64,000 nt of DNA from Desulfovibrio sp. UIB00 (GTDB taxonomy: Bacteria; Desulfobacterota; Desulfovibrionia; Desulfovibrionales; Desulfovibrionaceae): positions 496,001 through 560,000 of the forward strand of contig NZ_JAETXJ010000001.1 of the NCBI RefSeq assembly GCF_022508225.1. Direction: 5' to 3'. The notes below the pieces were generated by a model. It ran no database searches. It saw nothing but the letters and a program-made list of their open reading frames with translations, and was not told the DNA's origin. Position numbers and translations under genes: made by a program. This document shows, one piece after another, positions 53,514-61,190 of this stretch (within the stretch, counting starts at the first letter, position 1; each line of letters opens with the position of its first letter).

Positions 53514-54386
53514 TCAGTGCGTTTGTTGATCCTCTTCTTCCTGCCACCACCAGCGGGCGCGCTGGCTGAGCAGGTCAATATCGCCAGCGGCGGCGAGGTT
53601 GAGCATCTGCCGGTATTGGCGCACAGCTTCGTAGCTGTAGGGATTGGCTTCAAACAGGCCAGCGAACATGCGCGCGTCTTCTGTCAGCATTTTTCGGGCA
53701 GCGTTCTGGCGGCGGCGGAATGAAGGCGTAAGAAAGGGCAGCAGGTCCTCATGCTCCGCCAGCAGGGCGAAGTACGCCAGGCTGGTGATGAAGTTCATAT
53801 TCTGGATGCTGGCCATGGCCTTGTCGTGTTTTTCGGCCGTGGTGCAGAAAACACGGCAGCCAAGGGCTGTAAAAAAGCCCGAGGCCAGTTCCACATGAAT
53901 TTGCCCCGCATGGCCCCCCGGCACAATAGCTACGGGCTGGTCTGCCTGCGGATCCGGCTTGGGGCCAAAGAGGGGATGCGTGCCCACCACTGGCCCGGCC
54001 CAGACCTTCTCCATCTGTTGCAGCGGAATTTCCTTTACGGAGGTGATGTCCGCCAGCACAGCCCCAGGGAGCAGATGCGGGCAGACCGTAGCAATAACCT
54101 CGCTGAACACAGCGGCAGGAACGCAAATGATGGCCAGTTCGGCCCCCTCGCAGGCGGGAGCCAGAACTTCGGGCGTCAGGGGCACGTCCACACCCGCCAC
54201 ATTCAGCCCTGCCGACTCGGCGCGAGCCAGCAGCATGGCGCCCATGCGGCCAGTGGAGCCAACAATGACGGTTTTTACGGGATTGCGCGGGCAGAAGCCG
54301 GTAAAACCGTCAAATCCATCCTCCGCAGCGGATTCCCCGCCGTTATGGGCGGCAGGAGTGCCGTTACTGCCTTGATTGCCGTTCAT
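53514..54386 (-). CDS. tyrA: Prephenate dehydrogenase
   Basis: NAD(P)-dependent prephenate dehydrogenase of the tyrosine branch, 290 residues. The nucleotide-binding motif is TVIVGSTGRMGAMLLARA, and the active-site region includes GTHPLFGPKPDPQ (conserved His), then FITSLAYFALLAEHE. There is no chorismate mutase domain, unlike enteric TyrA. The N-terminal 35 residues are Gly/Asn-rich and probably unstructured. Its ATG overlaps the aroA stop by 4 bases, and it is the last gene of the operon. Confidence 0.92.
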   Translation of the reverse strand: MNGNQGSNGTPAAHNGGESAAEDGFDGFTGFCPRNPVKTVIVGSTGRMGAMLLARAESAGLNVAGVDVPLTPEVLAPACEGAELAIICVPAAVFSEVIATVCPHLLPGAVLADITSVKEIPLQQMEKVWAGPVVGTHPLFGPKPDPQADQPVAIVPGGHAGQIHVELASGFFTALGCRVFCTTAEKHDKAMASIQNMNFITSLAYFALLAEHEDLLPFLTPSFRRRQNAARKMLTEDARMFAGLFEANPYSYEAVRQYRQMLNLAAAGDIDLLSQRARWWWQEEEDQQTH

Positions 54387-55819
54387 GCCAGTTGCTCCCA
54401 GATATTCCAGAATTGCGGAAAGGATTTGCGCACCACCAGCGGGTCGTCCAGCAGGGCGCGCACATTTGTTTCAGGCTGGCGCAGTCCCAGCAGGGCCAGA
54501 GACATGGCGATGCGGTGGTCGTTGTGGGCAGAGAGGGAAACTCCCTCGGGCAAACGCGGACAATCTGGCTTGCCGTTGCCGCGTCCAGCCAGGCCGTGAA
54601 TGAGCATGCCGTCTGAGAGCTGGTCAATGACCACGCCAGCCTTGGCAAGCTCCTGCGCCGGGGCGCTGATGCGGTCCGACTCTTTATAACGCAGATGGGC
54701 CACATTGCTGATGCGCGTGGAACCCTGCGCAAAGGCGGCCAGCACAGCTACCGTGGGCACGAGGTCGGGGCAGTCGCCCATGTCCAGCTCCACGCCATGA
54801 AGGGCGGAGGGGTACACGGTGACGGAATCTTCCGTCATGGTCATGCGCGCGCCCATGCGTTGCAAAATGCCCAGCATGGCGCGGTCGCCCTGCAGGGAAT
54901 CCGTGCGCAGACCTTCAACCCTCACAGGCTTGAGGCCCAGTGCGCCAGCGGCCAGCAGATAGGACGCGCCAGACCAGTCGCCTTCAACAGTGTAGTTGCC
55001 CGCGCGGTACGCGCCGGGATGGACTGTCACACGCAGGCAGCCGGGATGCGCGGCCTTGAGTTCGCGCCATGCGCCAGGAGGCAGCATTTCCCATGGAGCA
55101 TCGGCCTCGTCGCGGGTTTCCACGTCAAAGCGGATGCCGTAGTCGGTCAGGCATTGCAGGGTCAGCCCCACATAGGGCCAGGATACGGCTTTCTGCCCGC
55201 CAAGCGTTACTGACAAAGGCGCAGGTCCCATGGGGGCCGCCAGCAACAGGCCTGAAAAATACTGGCTCGAAATATCCATGCCCAGCGTCACCTCGCCCCC
55301 ACACAGGGCAGGGTTGAGGCCCTTGGCGTGCAGCACCAGAGGCGGGCAGTCGGGCTTGCCTTCAAAGGTGGCGGCAAGCCCCAGCTTTTTGAGTGCGTCC
55401 GTCAGTTCTGCGATGGGCCTTTCGTGCATGCGCGGCGCGCCGTGTATGCGAAATTCGCCCTCGCCAGCGGCCAGCACGGCGGTGAGCAGGCGGCATGTGG
55501 TGCCGGATTCTTCCACATCACAGGAAAGGGGGTAGCCCGTTGCGCCACCGCGAGGCTTGCCGCCCATGCCCGTCACGCGCCACGCGCCGGAGGCCTGGGT
55601 GCTTTCAGGCAGGGTTTCCATGCTCGCCCCGGCCCCGCACAGGATGGCGCGGGTGCGTTCGAGGTCGCGGCTTTCAAGGGTATGCCGCACTGTGGAAACT
55701 CCCTGAGCCAGCGCCGCGCCAATAAGGTAGCGGTGCGAAACAGATTTGGAAGCGGGTGCGGTAACGCTTGCCGTGGCCTGCTTTTCGGCCTCAGTGATGA
55801 TAATGGTGCTCTGGCTCAT
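54383..55819 (-). CDS. aroA: EPSP synthase (3-phosphoshikimate 1-carboxyvinyltransferase)
   Basis: Sixth step of the shikimate pathway, 478 residues, longer than the 427 of E. coli. Motifs: PASKSVSHRYLIGAALA (phosphoshikimate binding), EESGTTCRLLTAVLA (PEP binding, variant of NAGT), RPIAELTDALKKLG, HLRYKESDRISAPAQEL (catalytic RxKESDR) and DHRIAMSLALLGL. Overlaps of 4 bases with pheA upstream and tyrA downstream indicate coupled translation. It is the usual target of glyphosate; sensitivity cannot be read from the sequence. Confidence 0.95.
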   Translation of the reverse strand: MSQSTIIITEAEKQATASVTAPASKSVSHRYLIGAALAQGVSTVRHTLESRDLERTRAILCGAGASMETLPESTQASGAWRVTGMGGKPRGGATGYPLSCDVEESGTTCRLLTAVLAAGEGEFRIHGAPRMHERPIAELTDALKKLGLAATFEGKPDCPPLVLHAKGLNPALCGGEVTLGMDISSQYFSGLLLAAPMGPAPLSVTLGGQKAVSWPYVGLTLQCLTDYGIRFDVETRDEADAPWEMLPPGAWRELKAAHPGCLRVTVHPGAYRAGNYTVEGDWSGASYLLAAGALGLKPVRVEGLRTDSLQGDRAMLGILQRMGARMTMTEDSVTVYPSALHGVELDMGDCPDLVPTVAVLAAFAQGSTRISNVAHLRYKESDRISAPAQELAKAGVVIDQLSDGMLIHGLAGRGNGKPDCPRLPEGVSLSAHNDHRIAMSLALLGLRQPETNVRALLDDPLVVRKSFPQFWNIWEQLA

Positions 55820-57048
55820 GAGGCTGGCTGCTCCGGTGTTTCCGAGTGGAGGTCAAGACGGTCCAGTTGCGGCCCTGTGGGGTAGCTGCCCAGTATGCGG
55901 AAGCTGGTACAGACTTCGTGCAGTTTTTCCAGCAGGGGGGCGTAGCGGGGATCTTCGAGATCGCTTTCCACATCGGCAAAAAATACATATTTCCAGCGCT
56001 GACCGCGCAGGGGGCGCGATTCCAGCTTGCGCATGTTGATTCCATTGCTTGCCAGTAGGTCAAGCACGCATGAGAGCGCGCCAGCCTTGTCTGCCGTAGT
56101 GAACAGCAACGAGGTTTTGTCCGCGCCGGTATGGCCGGGCTGCGGGCCGCCCGTGCGGCTGCCCGAGCGCGCGTCGCCGGGGCCGATGATCACAAAGCGC
56201 GTCCAGTTGCCGGGTTCATCCTCAATGCGGCGGGCCAGAACAGCAATGCCCATGAGGTCGGCCAGCTTGCCGTGGCCGATGGCTGCCGCGTCTTCCTTGC
56301 CAGCGGCATACTGCGCGGCGGCAGCGGTGGATTCCACCGGCACAAGGCCAGCGCCGGGCAGATGGGCGCGCAGCCACGCGCCGCACTGGGCCAGGGGCTG
56401 GGGGTGGGAATACACGGTGCGCACGGCGGCCAGCGAAGGCGCGTTGCTCAGCAGACAGTGCGAAATGCGCGAGAACAGCTCGGCCTGAATATGCACATCG
56501 TACTTGAGGAACAGGTCAAAGCTCACCCCCACGGTTCCCTGAAGGGAATTTTCCAGCGGCACCACGCCGAGCTCGCACTGACCGGAAGCCACTTCCTGAA
56601 AGACCTGCGTGATATCGTTGCAGGGGCGGAACTGGGCGGCATGGCCCAGATACTCCACGCCCGCAAAGTAGGAAAACGTGCCTTCCGGGCCGAGATAGGC
56701 CACATTCTGGGGCCGCTGCAAGGAGCGGGAAGAAGAAAATATTTCGCGCCAGATGGCCCGCAGATGCTCCTCCGGCAAGGGCCCGGGGTTGCGCGTTGCC
56801 AGACTGTCCAGCACTTCCTTTTCCCGCAGGGGCTTGAAGATAATGCCCGGCACATCTGCCTTGATGCGCCCCACCTCGAGGCTCAGGGCCGCCCGCTGGT
56901 TAAAGAGCGTGAGCAGATCCTGATCCACGGCGTCAATCTCGTGTCGGATGGCGGCAAGGCGCGCGCCCGCCTCATCAGGAGAGGCTGCCTGACGGTCTGC
57001 TGCGGCTGCGGGGTGGCCCTTGGGCCAGTGGCTGTTGCTGTCGTCCAT
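55816..57048 (-). CDS. pheA: Bifunctional chorismate mutase/prephenate dehydratase
   Basis: P-protein making phenylpyruvate from chorismate, 410 residues. The N-terminal chorismate mutase (about residues 25-110; RHEIDAVDQDLLTLFNQRAALSLEVGRIK) is followed by the dehydratase (VAYLGPEGTFSYFAG, GVVPLENSLQGTVG, TRFVIIGPG), and then a regulatory ACT domain (KTSLLFTTADKAGALSCVLDLL with the ESRPLRG motif that binds Phe). The start at 57048 has GGGAGA upstream and follows the previous stop by 2 bases. Both transcript attenuation and Phe feedback are therefore likely. Confidence 0.95.
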   Translation of the reverse strand: MDDSNSHWPKGHPAAAADRQAASPDEAGARLAAIRHEIDAVDQDLLTLFNQRAALSLEVGRIKADVPGIIFKPLREKEVLDSLATRNPGPLPEEHLRAIWREIFSSSRSLQRPQNVAYLGPEGTFSYFAGVEYLGHAAQFRPCNDITQVFQEVASGQCELGVVPLENSLQGTVGVSFDLFLKYDVHIQAELFSRISHCLLSNAPSLAAVRTVYSHPQPLAQCGAWLRAHLPGAGLVPVESTAAAAQYAAGKEDAAAIGHGKLADLMGIAVLARRIEDEPGNWTRFVIIGPGDARSGSRTGGPQPGHTGADKTSLLFTTADKAGALSCVLDLLASNGINMRKLESRPLRGQRWKYVFFADVESDLEDPRYAPLLEKLHEVCTSFRILGSYPTGPQLDRLDLHSETPEQPAS

Positions 57049-57050
57049 GC

Positions 57051-58034
57051 TTATATCTCCCGGATGTCTTCGCGGATGCGCATGCCAAAATGGCGACCAG
57101 CTTCGTCCAGGCGGCACAGCACAGTATCGCCTGGTTTCAGGCTCACCACGCTCACCGGCTCGCCGCCGGGGGTGGTCAGGCGGATGGTTTCAGCATTTTG
57201 CAAAAATACCGCTCCGGTTTTAACGCCGTCTTCGGTGGTAACCTGGGCTTCAACCAACAGCATGGGGCGCACTTCAATCTTGACCCTGCCAAGGGTGGCA
57301 AGGCTTGTTTCGCCGTTGGCGTCCACGATCAGCACTTCCTGCCCCGCCTTGAATTCGCCAAGATAGGTGGTTTTGTCGCCGGGCAGGCGCACGTAGGCAT
57401 GCACGGCCCCCGCATTGACCCTGAAGGGGCGGGCGGCAACATATTCGTTGCGTTCGGTTTCCGCATGCACAAGAAAGGTAAAGGCGCTGGAATTGCCCAC
57501 CAGCATGCCCTGGCCCTTGCGCAGGATGGAGAGCGTGTCGGCGCAGACGCGGTGCCCGAGGCCCACGGATTCCACGCGGGTGATCACGGCGGGCAGCAGT
57601 TCTTCATGCCCCTGCGCGAGCTTGCACTGGCTGACAATGGTCTTGAGATCGGCCACGGCCTCTCTGGATACAACAATGCCCGCCACACCGCGTTCCAAAA
57701 TTCCTGCGGCAAGGCGGGCCTCGTCCAGCGTAGCGGCCTCAGCCAGAACGCTGTCGCTCTGGGCCAGAAGGTTTTCCACAGGTATTACCTCCCAGCCGCG
57801 AGCGAGAACCACACGCTCGCCCTTGTGCAGCCGTTCGAGCACGGCTTCTTCGTCTGCCTTGACGTTGAGCGCCACCATGGCGGTATCCTCGGCAGCCAAC
57901 ACAGGGCAGCGCGAAAGACCGGAAACTTCTTCCACATGCTTGCGCGGCACAATAACGCCGTCCACGCCGGATTCCAGCGCCAGAGTCACATCGCCCTTGT
58001 CAAAGGGAACGCAGTTGAAATAGATGCGGGACAT
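57051..58034 (-). CDS. 3-dehydroquinate synthase II (archaeal-type AroB')
   Basis: Archaeal-type dehydroquinate synthase that oxidatively cyclises ADH (2-amino-3,7-dideoxyheptulosonate), 327 residues. Family text includes SGVDGVIVPRKHVEEV, SVGLGHRVCADTLSILRKGQGMLVGNSS and the C-terminal PLKPGDT-like SLKPGDTVLCRLDEAGRHFG. It replaces the classical AroB enzyme. It starts 5 bases after ADH synthase with AGGAGAG upstream, so the two unusual first steps are encoded together at the front of the operon. Confidence 0.93.
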   Translation of the reverse strand: MSRIYFNCVPFDKGDVTLALESGVDGVIVPRKHVEEVSGLSRCPVLAAEDTAMVALNVKADEEAVLERLHKGERVVLARGWEVIPVENLLAQSDSVLAEAATLDEARLAAGILERGVAGIVVSREAVADLKTIVSQCKLAQGHEELLPAVITRVESVGLGHRVCADTLSILRKGQGMLVGNSSAFTFLVHAETERNEYVAARPFRVNAGAVHAYVRLPGDKTTYLGEFKAGQEVLIVDANGETSLATLGRVKIEVRPMLLVEAQVTTEDGVKTGAVFLQNAETIRLTTPGGEPVSVVSLKPGDTVLCRLDEAGRHFGMRIREDIREI

Positions 58035-58039
58035 GCGGC

Positions 58040-58837
58040 TTACTCTCCTACAATTTCCATGGCCTGATCCACGGAAGCGTTGTCGTGTACAATGGCGCGC
58101 AGGGCCTTGACCAGGGCAACGCGGTTGGGATGCTGGAATACGTTGCGGCCCACGGAAATGCCCGCGCCGCCTGCACTCAGTGAATCCTGAACCATCTGGA
58201 GGATCTGGCGGGTGGAATCCATGCGCTCGCCACCGGCGATAACCACGGGCACGCAGCAGGCGGCCACGACTTCAGAGAAGCTTTCCGCATCGCCGGTATA
58301 GGGCACCTTGACGATGTCCGCGCCCAGCTCGACACCCACGCGAGCGCAATGGGCAACCACATCCTTGGCGTAGCCGTTCTGAATCTGCGGGCCGCGCGCG
58401 TACATCATGGCCAGCAGCGGAATGCCCCAGTTGTCGCACGATTCGGCCACCCGGCCCAGATCGGCCAGCATGAGGCGTTCATTGGGGTCGCCCAGATTGA
58501 CGTGCACCGAAACGCAGTCCGCGCCGTGCTTGATGGCTTCTTCAACCGTGCCAACGAGGGTTTTGGTGTTGCCGAGGGGCGAAAGAGCGGTGGAGGCGGA
58601 GAGGTGGATGATAAGGCCGATGTCGCTGCCCGCGTTGCGGTGTCCGCAACGCACAAGGCCCTTGTGCATGAGCACTGCGTCCGCGCCGCCTGTGGCCATG
58701 TCGTTGACGGTGTCGCGCATGTCCACCAAGCCTTCAACCGCGCCGATGGTCACTCCGTGATCCATGGGAACAATGATGGTACGGCCATTTGTGCGGTTGA
58801 TGATGCGTTCCAGGCGGATTTTTTTTCCAAGGTACAT
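58040..58837 (-). CDS. ADH synthase (2-amino-3,7-dideoxy-D-threo-hept-6-ulosonate synthase)
   Basis: Class I aldolase (DhnA family) that begins the methanogen-type route to dehydroquinate, 265 residues. Seen: TIIVPMDHGVTIGAVEGL at the N-terminus, ADCVSVHVNLGDPNE, the probable Schiff-base Lys in GADIVKVPYTGD, and VVIAGGERMDSTRQILQMVQDSLSAGGAGISVGRNVFQHPN split over the C-terminal barrel strands. I start at 58837, with AAAGGAG upstream; an in-frame start at 58915 would extend into the attenuator terminator and is rejected. First structural gene of the attenuated operon. Confidence 0.93.
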   Translation of the reverse strand: MYLGKKIRLERIINRTNGRTIIVPMDHGVTIGAVEGLVDMRDTVNDMATGGADAVLMHKGLVRCGHRNAGSDIGLIIHLSASTALSPLGNTKTLVGTVEEAIKHGADCVSVHVNLGDPNERLMLADLGRVAESCDNWGIPLLAMMYARGPQIQNGYAKDVVAHCARVGVELGADIVKVPYTGDAESFSEVVAACCVPVVIAGGERMDSTRQILQMVQDSLSAGGAGISVGRNVFQHPNRVALVKALRAIVHDNASVDQAMEIVGE

Positions 58838-58917
58838 GGGCTCGCTCCTTTCAGTCTGCTGCTTTAAGGTGACCCGCATGAGGCGGGGTTTGCCGCATTT
58901 TTTCCGGCGGCCCATAC

Positions 58918-58951
58918 AAAAAAAGGGCCGCTGGCTTGTTGCCTGCGGCCC
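58918..58951 (-). terminator. Attenuator terminator of the aromatic operon
   Basis: On the minus strand GGGCCGC(A)GGC, loop AACAA, GCC(A)GCGGCCC, followed by seven T (58918-58924). It lies 24 bases after the leader stop and 81 bases before the ADH synthase start. Its 5' arm (58941-58948) can instead pair with GCCTGTGG in the leader (58992-58999), forming an antiterminator. Confidence 0.88.
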
Positions 58952-58975
58952 GTTGAACTTTCTAACTTTTACGCG

Positions 58976-59080
58976 TCAGCAAAGCTCCCGACCACAGGCT
59001 CCGGTAAAGTACGCAAAATAATACCAGCTAAAGATGCCGGCGGCGTAGGAGGAGGTGTGGTTGGAAGAAATGCGCTGCAT
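58976..59080 (-). CDS. Aromatic-rich attenuator leader peptide
   Basis: A 34-codon ORF ending just before the attenuator. Residues 16-25 read IFSWYYFAYF, so Phe (3), Tyr (4 overall, 3 in the core) and Trp (1) codons are clustered at 59006-59032. The start at 59080 has AAGGA (59088-59092) seven bases upstream. Within the coding region CTGGTA (59022-59027) can pair with TACCGG (59001-59006), forming a pause hairpin (1:2) whose loop holds the aromatic codons; the next segment, 58992-58999, forms the antiterminator with the terminator's 5' arm. By analogy with trp and phe leaders, scarcity of any charged aromatic tRNA should stall the ribosome and let transcription continue. The mechanism is inferred; the elements are seen directly. 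Confidence 0.85.
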   Translation of the reverse strand: MQRISSNHTSSYAAGIFSWYYFAYFTGACGRELC

Positions 59081-59108
59081 GAAAGTATCCTTAAATTTTC
59101 TAGGTAAA

Positions 59109-59137
59109 AAGCTACGCGGCATGCAAAAGCCTGTCAA
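59109..59137 (-). promoter_or_regulatory. Promoter of the aromatic operon
   Basis: On the minus strand TTGACA (59132-59137) matches the -35 consensus exactly, and TAGCTT (59109-59114) lies 17 bases away as -10. Transcription would begin near 59102, just before the leader ribosome site. Confidence 0.75.
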
Positions 59138-59174
59138 TAGAAAATTGAAGTTTGCATGAAAATTGTTTGCAAGG

Positions 59175-60236
59175 TCAGGCTGCGCCACGTTCTGCGGGGT
59201 CTGAGGGGGCATCCGGGGGTGTTGCTTTGCGCCGCAGCTTGCGCGTTTCAATCCGCCTGAGCACAAATTCGCCGGGTTTGACCCCTTCCGGCACTGCTGA
59301 CAGGGGAAACTCCGCGCGGGCCAGATTGCGATGACCGCCAGCCTCGCCCACGTCGTAAAAACAGGCGTCCGCCAGACGGCCAATGTCCCGCCCGCCATCG
59401 CCGCGAAAGATCACGATAACGGTTTTGTCCACCACGCCGCTCACGGCTATCCACCGCAGGCCGTGCACCCGTGTGAAAAAGTCCGCCACTGCCACCAAAA
59501 GGTCTGCGCTGTTGACCTCGTTGAGCGAGGCAAAGGCCCCGCCGCCTCGGCAGTCGGCAAGGGAACGGAATGCACGTGAAAACAGCGGCAGCCATTCCCG
59601 CAGGTATTCGCTACGCAGAATACGTCGCAGCAGGCCGTTGTCCGCATGGCGCGAAAGCCACTGATACGCGCGAAAATCGTCTTCGCCGCCGGAGCGCTCA
59701 AAAGCCGCCGTGTCTGTGCGTATGCCGTACAGCAGGGCTGTGGCAAGCCTTGGCCCTGGGCGCATGCGCAGGGCCTTGAGATAGCGGGCCATCATGGTGC
59801 TGGTGGCGCCCATGTTGGGGCGGATATCACGCAGCAAGGCCGGGCCAGCCAGTGAGCATGCCGTAATGTTGTTGGCGACGCGGGGCAGGGGATGGTGGTC
59901 GATGATGCAGTCAAAGTGCAGGCCCTGAAAAGCCTTGCTATGGTGCGGCTGGGAATCCACCATGGCAAAGTGGGTGTACTGGTCGGCATTTTCAGGCTGC
60001 CAGGGGCGCACCGGGATGTTCAGATAGCGGATCATGGCCAGGTTGTCGGGCCGGGTCACCTCATTGATGCGCGCAATGTCCACGTTGTGCACCTTGTGGA
60101 TCATAATACGCTTGAGCGCCAGCGCCGATGCCAGGGCATCGGGGTCGGCATTGATGAGGATGCACCAGCGGTCGTCCTTGCTGAGACCTGCCCGCCATTT
60201 TTGCAGCAGGGCGATGTGGTCTGTGGCGCCAGCCAT
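59175..60236 (-). CDS. DHH-family phosphoesterase
   Basis: A 353-residue protein of the DHH superfamily. The metal motifs are seen in ILINADPDALASALALKRI (motif I), AMVDSQPHHS and DCIIDHHPLPRV (the DHH motif), with a C-terminal DHHA1-like Gly-rich part (GDGGRDIGRLADACFYDVGEAGGHRNLARAEF). Such proteins include NrnA-type nanoRNases and cyclic-dinucleotide or pAp phosphatases; the exact substrate is not fixed. The start at 60236 has AAGGAG upstream. It follows the CbiR-like gene by 58 bases on the same strand. Confidence 0.85.
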   Translation of the reverse strand: MAGATDHIALLQKWRAGLSKDDRWCILINADPDALASALALKRIMIHKVHNVDIARINEVTRPDNLAMIRYLNIPVRPWQPENADQYTHFAMVDSQPHHSKAFQGLHFDCIIDHHPLPRVANNITACSLAGPALLRDIRPNMGATSTMMARYLKALRMRPGPRLATALLYGIRTDTAAFERSGGEDDFRAYQWLSRHADNGLLRRILRSEYLREWLPLFSRAFRSLADCRGGGAFASLNEVNSADLLVAVADFFTRVHGLRWIAVSGVVDKTVIVIFRGDGGRDIGRLADACFYDVGEAGGHRNLARAEFPLSAVPEGVKPGEFVLRRIETRKLRRKATPPDAPSDPAERGAA

Positions 60237-60294
60237 GATTCTCCTTAAAAGTTCTTCTGCGAAAGCCCGCTTGCGAAAATGCGTTTGCCGAGGT

Positions 60295-61107
60295 TCATTC
60301 GCCGGAATGCGTTTGCGCAAGCGCTTCCAGCACCGGCAGGGATGCGGCTAGGCGATTCCAGTTGAATATTTCGACCATATGCACTGCCGAATCGGGGATG
60401 CGCTGCATGATGGCGGCTGCGGTATGCGCCTGCCCAGGCGTAAAAGCCGTGAGGGGCAGATGCCGGTCGCCGTCGCCGGGGGCGCTCCAGTGCGTCATGG
60501 TCGCCTGCTCTGGCAGGGTCGAAACCAACAGGTTTTTTTGACCATAGCCCAGGAGGTGCCCTACGTCCAGACACAGGCCCAGTCCGTGATCCTGAAGAAA
60601 GCCATTCCCAAGGCTGGCAATATCGCTGTGGCCCACGTTTTCCAGCAACAGCGGGACATTGCAGATGTTTTTCCAGTGGTGCGTAAAACCTGCCAGCAGG
60701 CGGCGTTGCACCATGGGCGAACCTTGGGGCGGGTGCAGCACGGCGTAACGCGGCTGAAGAAAGGCCGCCTTGCCAAGTACGGACATTGCCAATTGCGCGG
60801 CCCTACGGGCAGGATGCGCGGCGCTCTTGCTGGCGGGCCAGGGCAGGTCAACGGGCAGATGCACATGCCAGCGCAGGGGCAGGGTTGCCAGATCGGGCGG
60901 CAAATCCTGCGGGCCGTAGTCCAGACAGGACTGCGCTTCAAAAAAGCACAGGCCTACTTCGTCCACCTTGCCAGCCAGAAAACGCGCGTTTACCGCCACT
61001 CCGGCGGGCAACACAAAGGAGGGCGCGGCCAGGCGGCCTGCAAAGCGTGCGGGCCGCAGATGCGTTGTGTCTGGCTGGAGCGTCTGGTCGCCTGAATTTT
61101 GGGACAT
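60295..61107 (-). CDS. CbiR-like cobamide remodelling protein (AP-endonuclease-like barrel)
   Basis: A 270-residue protein resembling CbiR, an AP-endonuclease-fold phosphodiesterase that cleaves the nucleotide loop of cobamides so that another lower ligand can be attached. Seen: APSFVLPAGVAVNARFLAGKVDEVGLCFFE, WHVHLPVDLPWP, AVLHPPQGS, LLLENVGHSD, and LGLCLDVGHLLGYGQ, with His, Glu and Asp residues placed as in barrel metal sites. The start at 61107 has AAGGAA upstream. No cob/cbi genes are adjacent. The match is from memory of the family, so the assignment is moderately sure. Confidence 0.6.
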   Translation of the reverse strand: MSQNSGDQTLQPDTTHLRPARFAGRLAAPSFVLPAGVAVNARFLAGKVDEVGLCFFEAQSCLDYGPQDLPPDLATLPLRWHVHLPVDLPWPASKSAAHPARRAAQLAMSVLGKAAFLQPRYAVLHPPQGSPMVQRRLLAGFTHHWKNICNVPLLLENVGHSDIASLGNGFLQDHGLGLCLDVGHLLGYGQKNLLVSTLPEQATMTHWSAPGDGDRHLPLTAFTPGQAHTAAAIMQRIPDSAVHMVEIFNWNRLAASLPVLEALAQTHSGE

Positions 61108-61135
61108 GCAGATGTTCCTTGTGTGCAGCATGCAC

Positions 61136-61168
61136 AAAGGGGGAGATTTATGGAAAATCTCCCCCTTT
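61136..61168 (-). terminator. Terminator after the M16 peptidase gene
   Basis: AAAGGGGGAGATTT (61136-61149) and AAATCTCCCCCTTT (61155-61168) form a perfect 14-bp stem with a 5-base loop between the peptidase stop and the CbiR-like start. Confidence 0.8.
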
Positions 61169-61190
61169 ATCCTTCTGTAATTGCGGGATG

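Noticed and set aside
56131..58067. Long plus-strand frames opposite pheA and DHQ synthase II
   Set aside because: Shadows of the aromatic operon genes; no start signals, and they conflict with the clear enzymes.
58838..58915. Upstream extension of ADH synthase to an ATG at 58915
   Set aside because: It would begin just after the attenuator T run and lacks a ribosome site, while AAAGGAG precedes the ATG at 58837.
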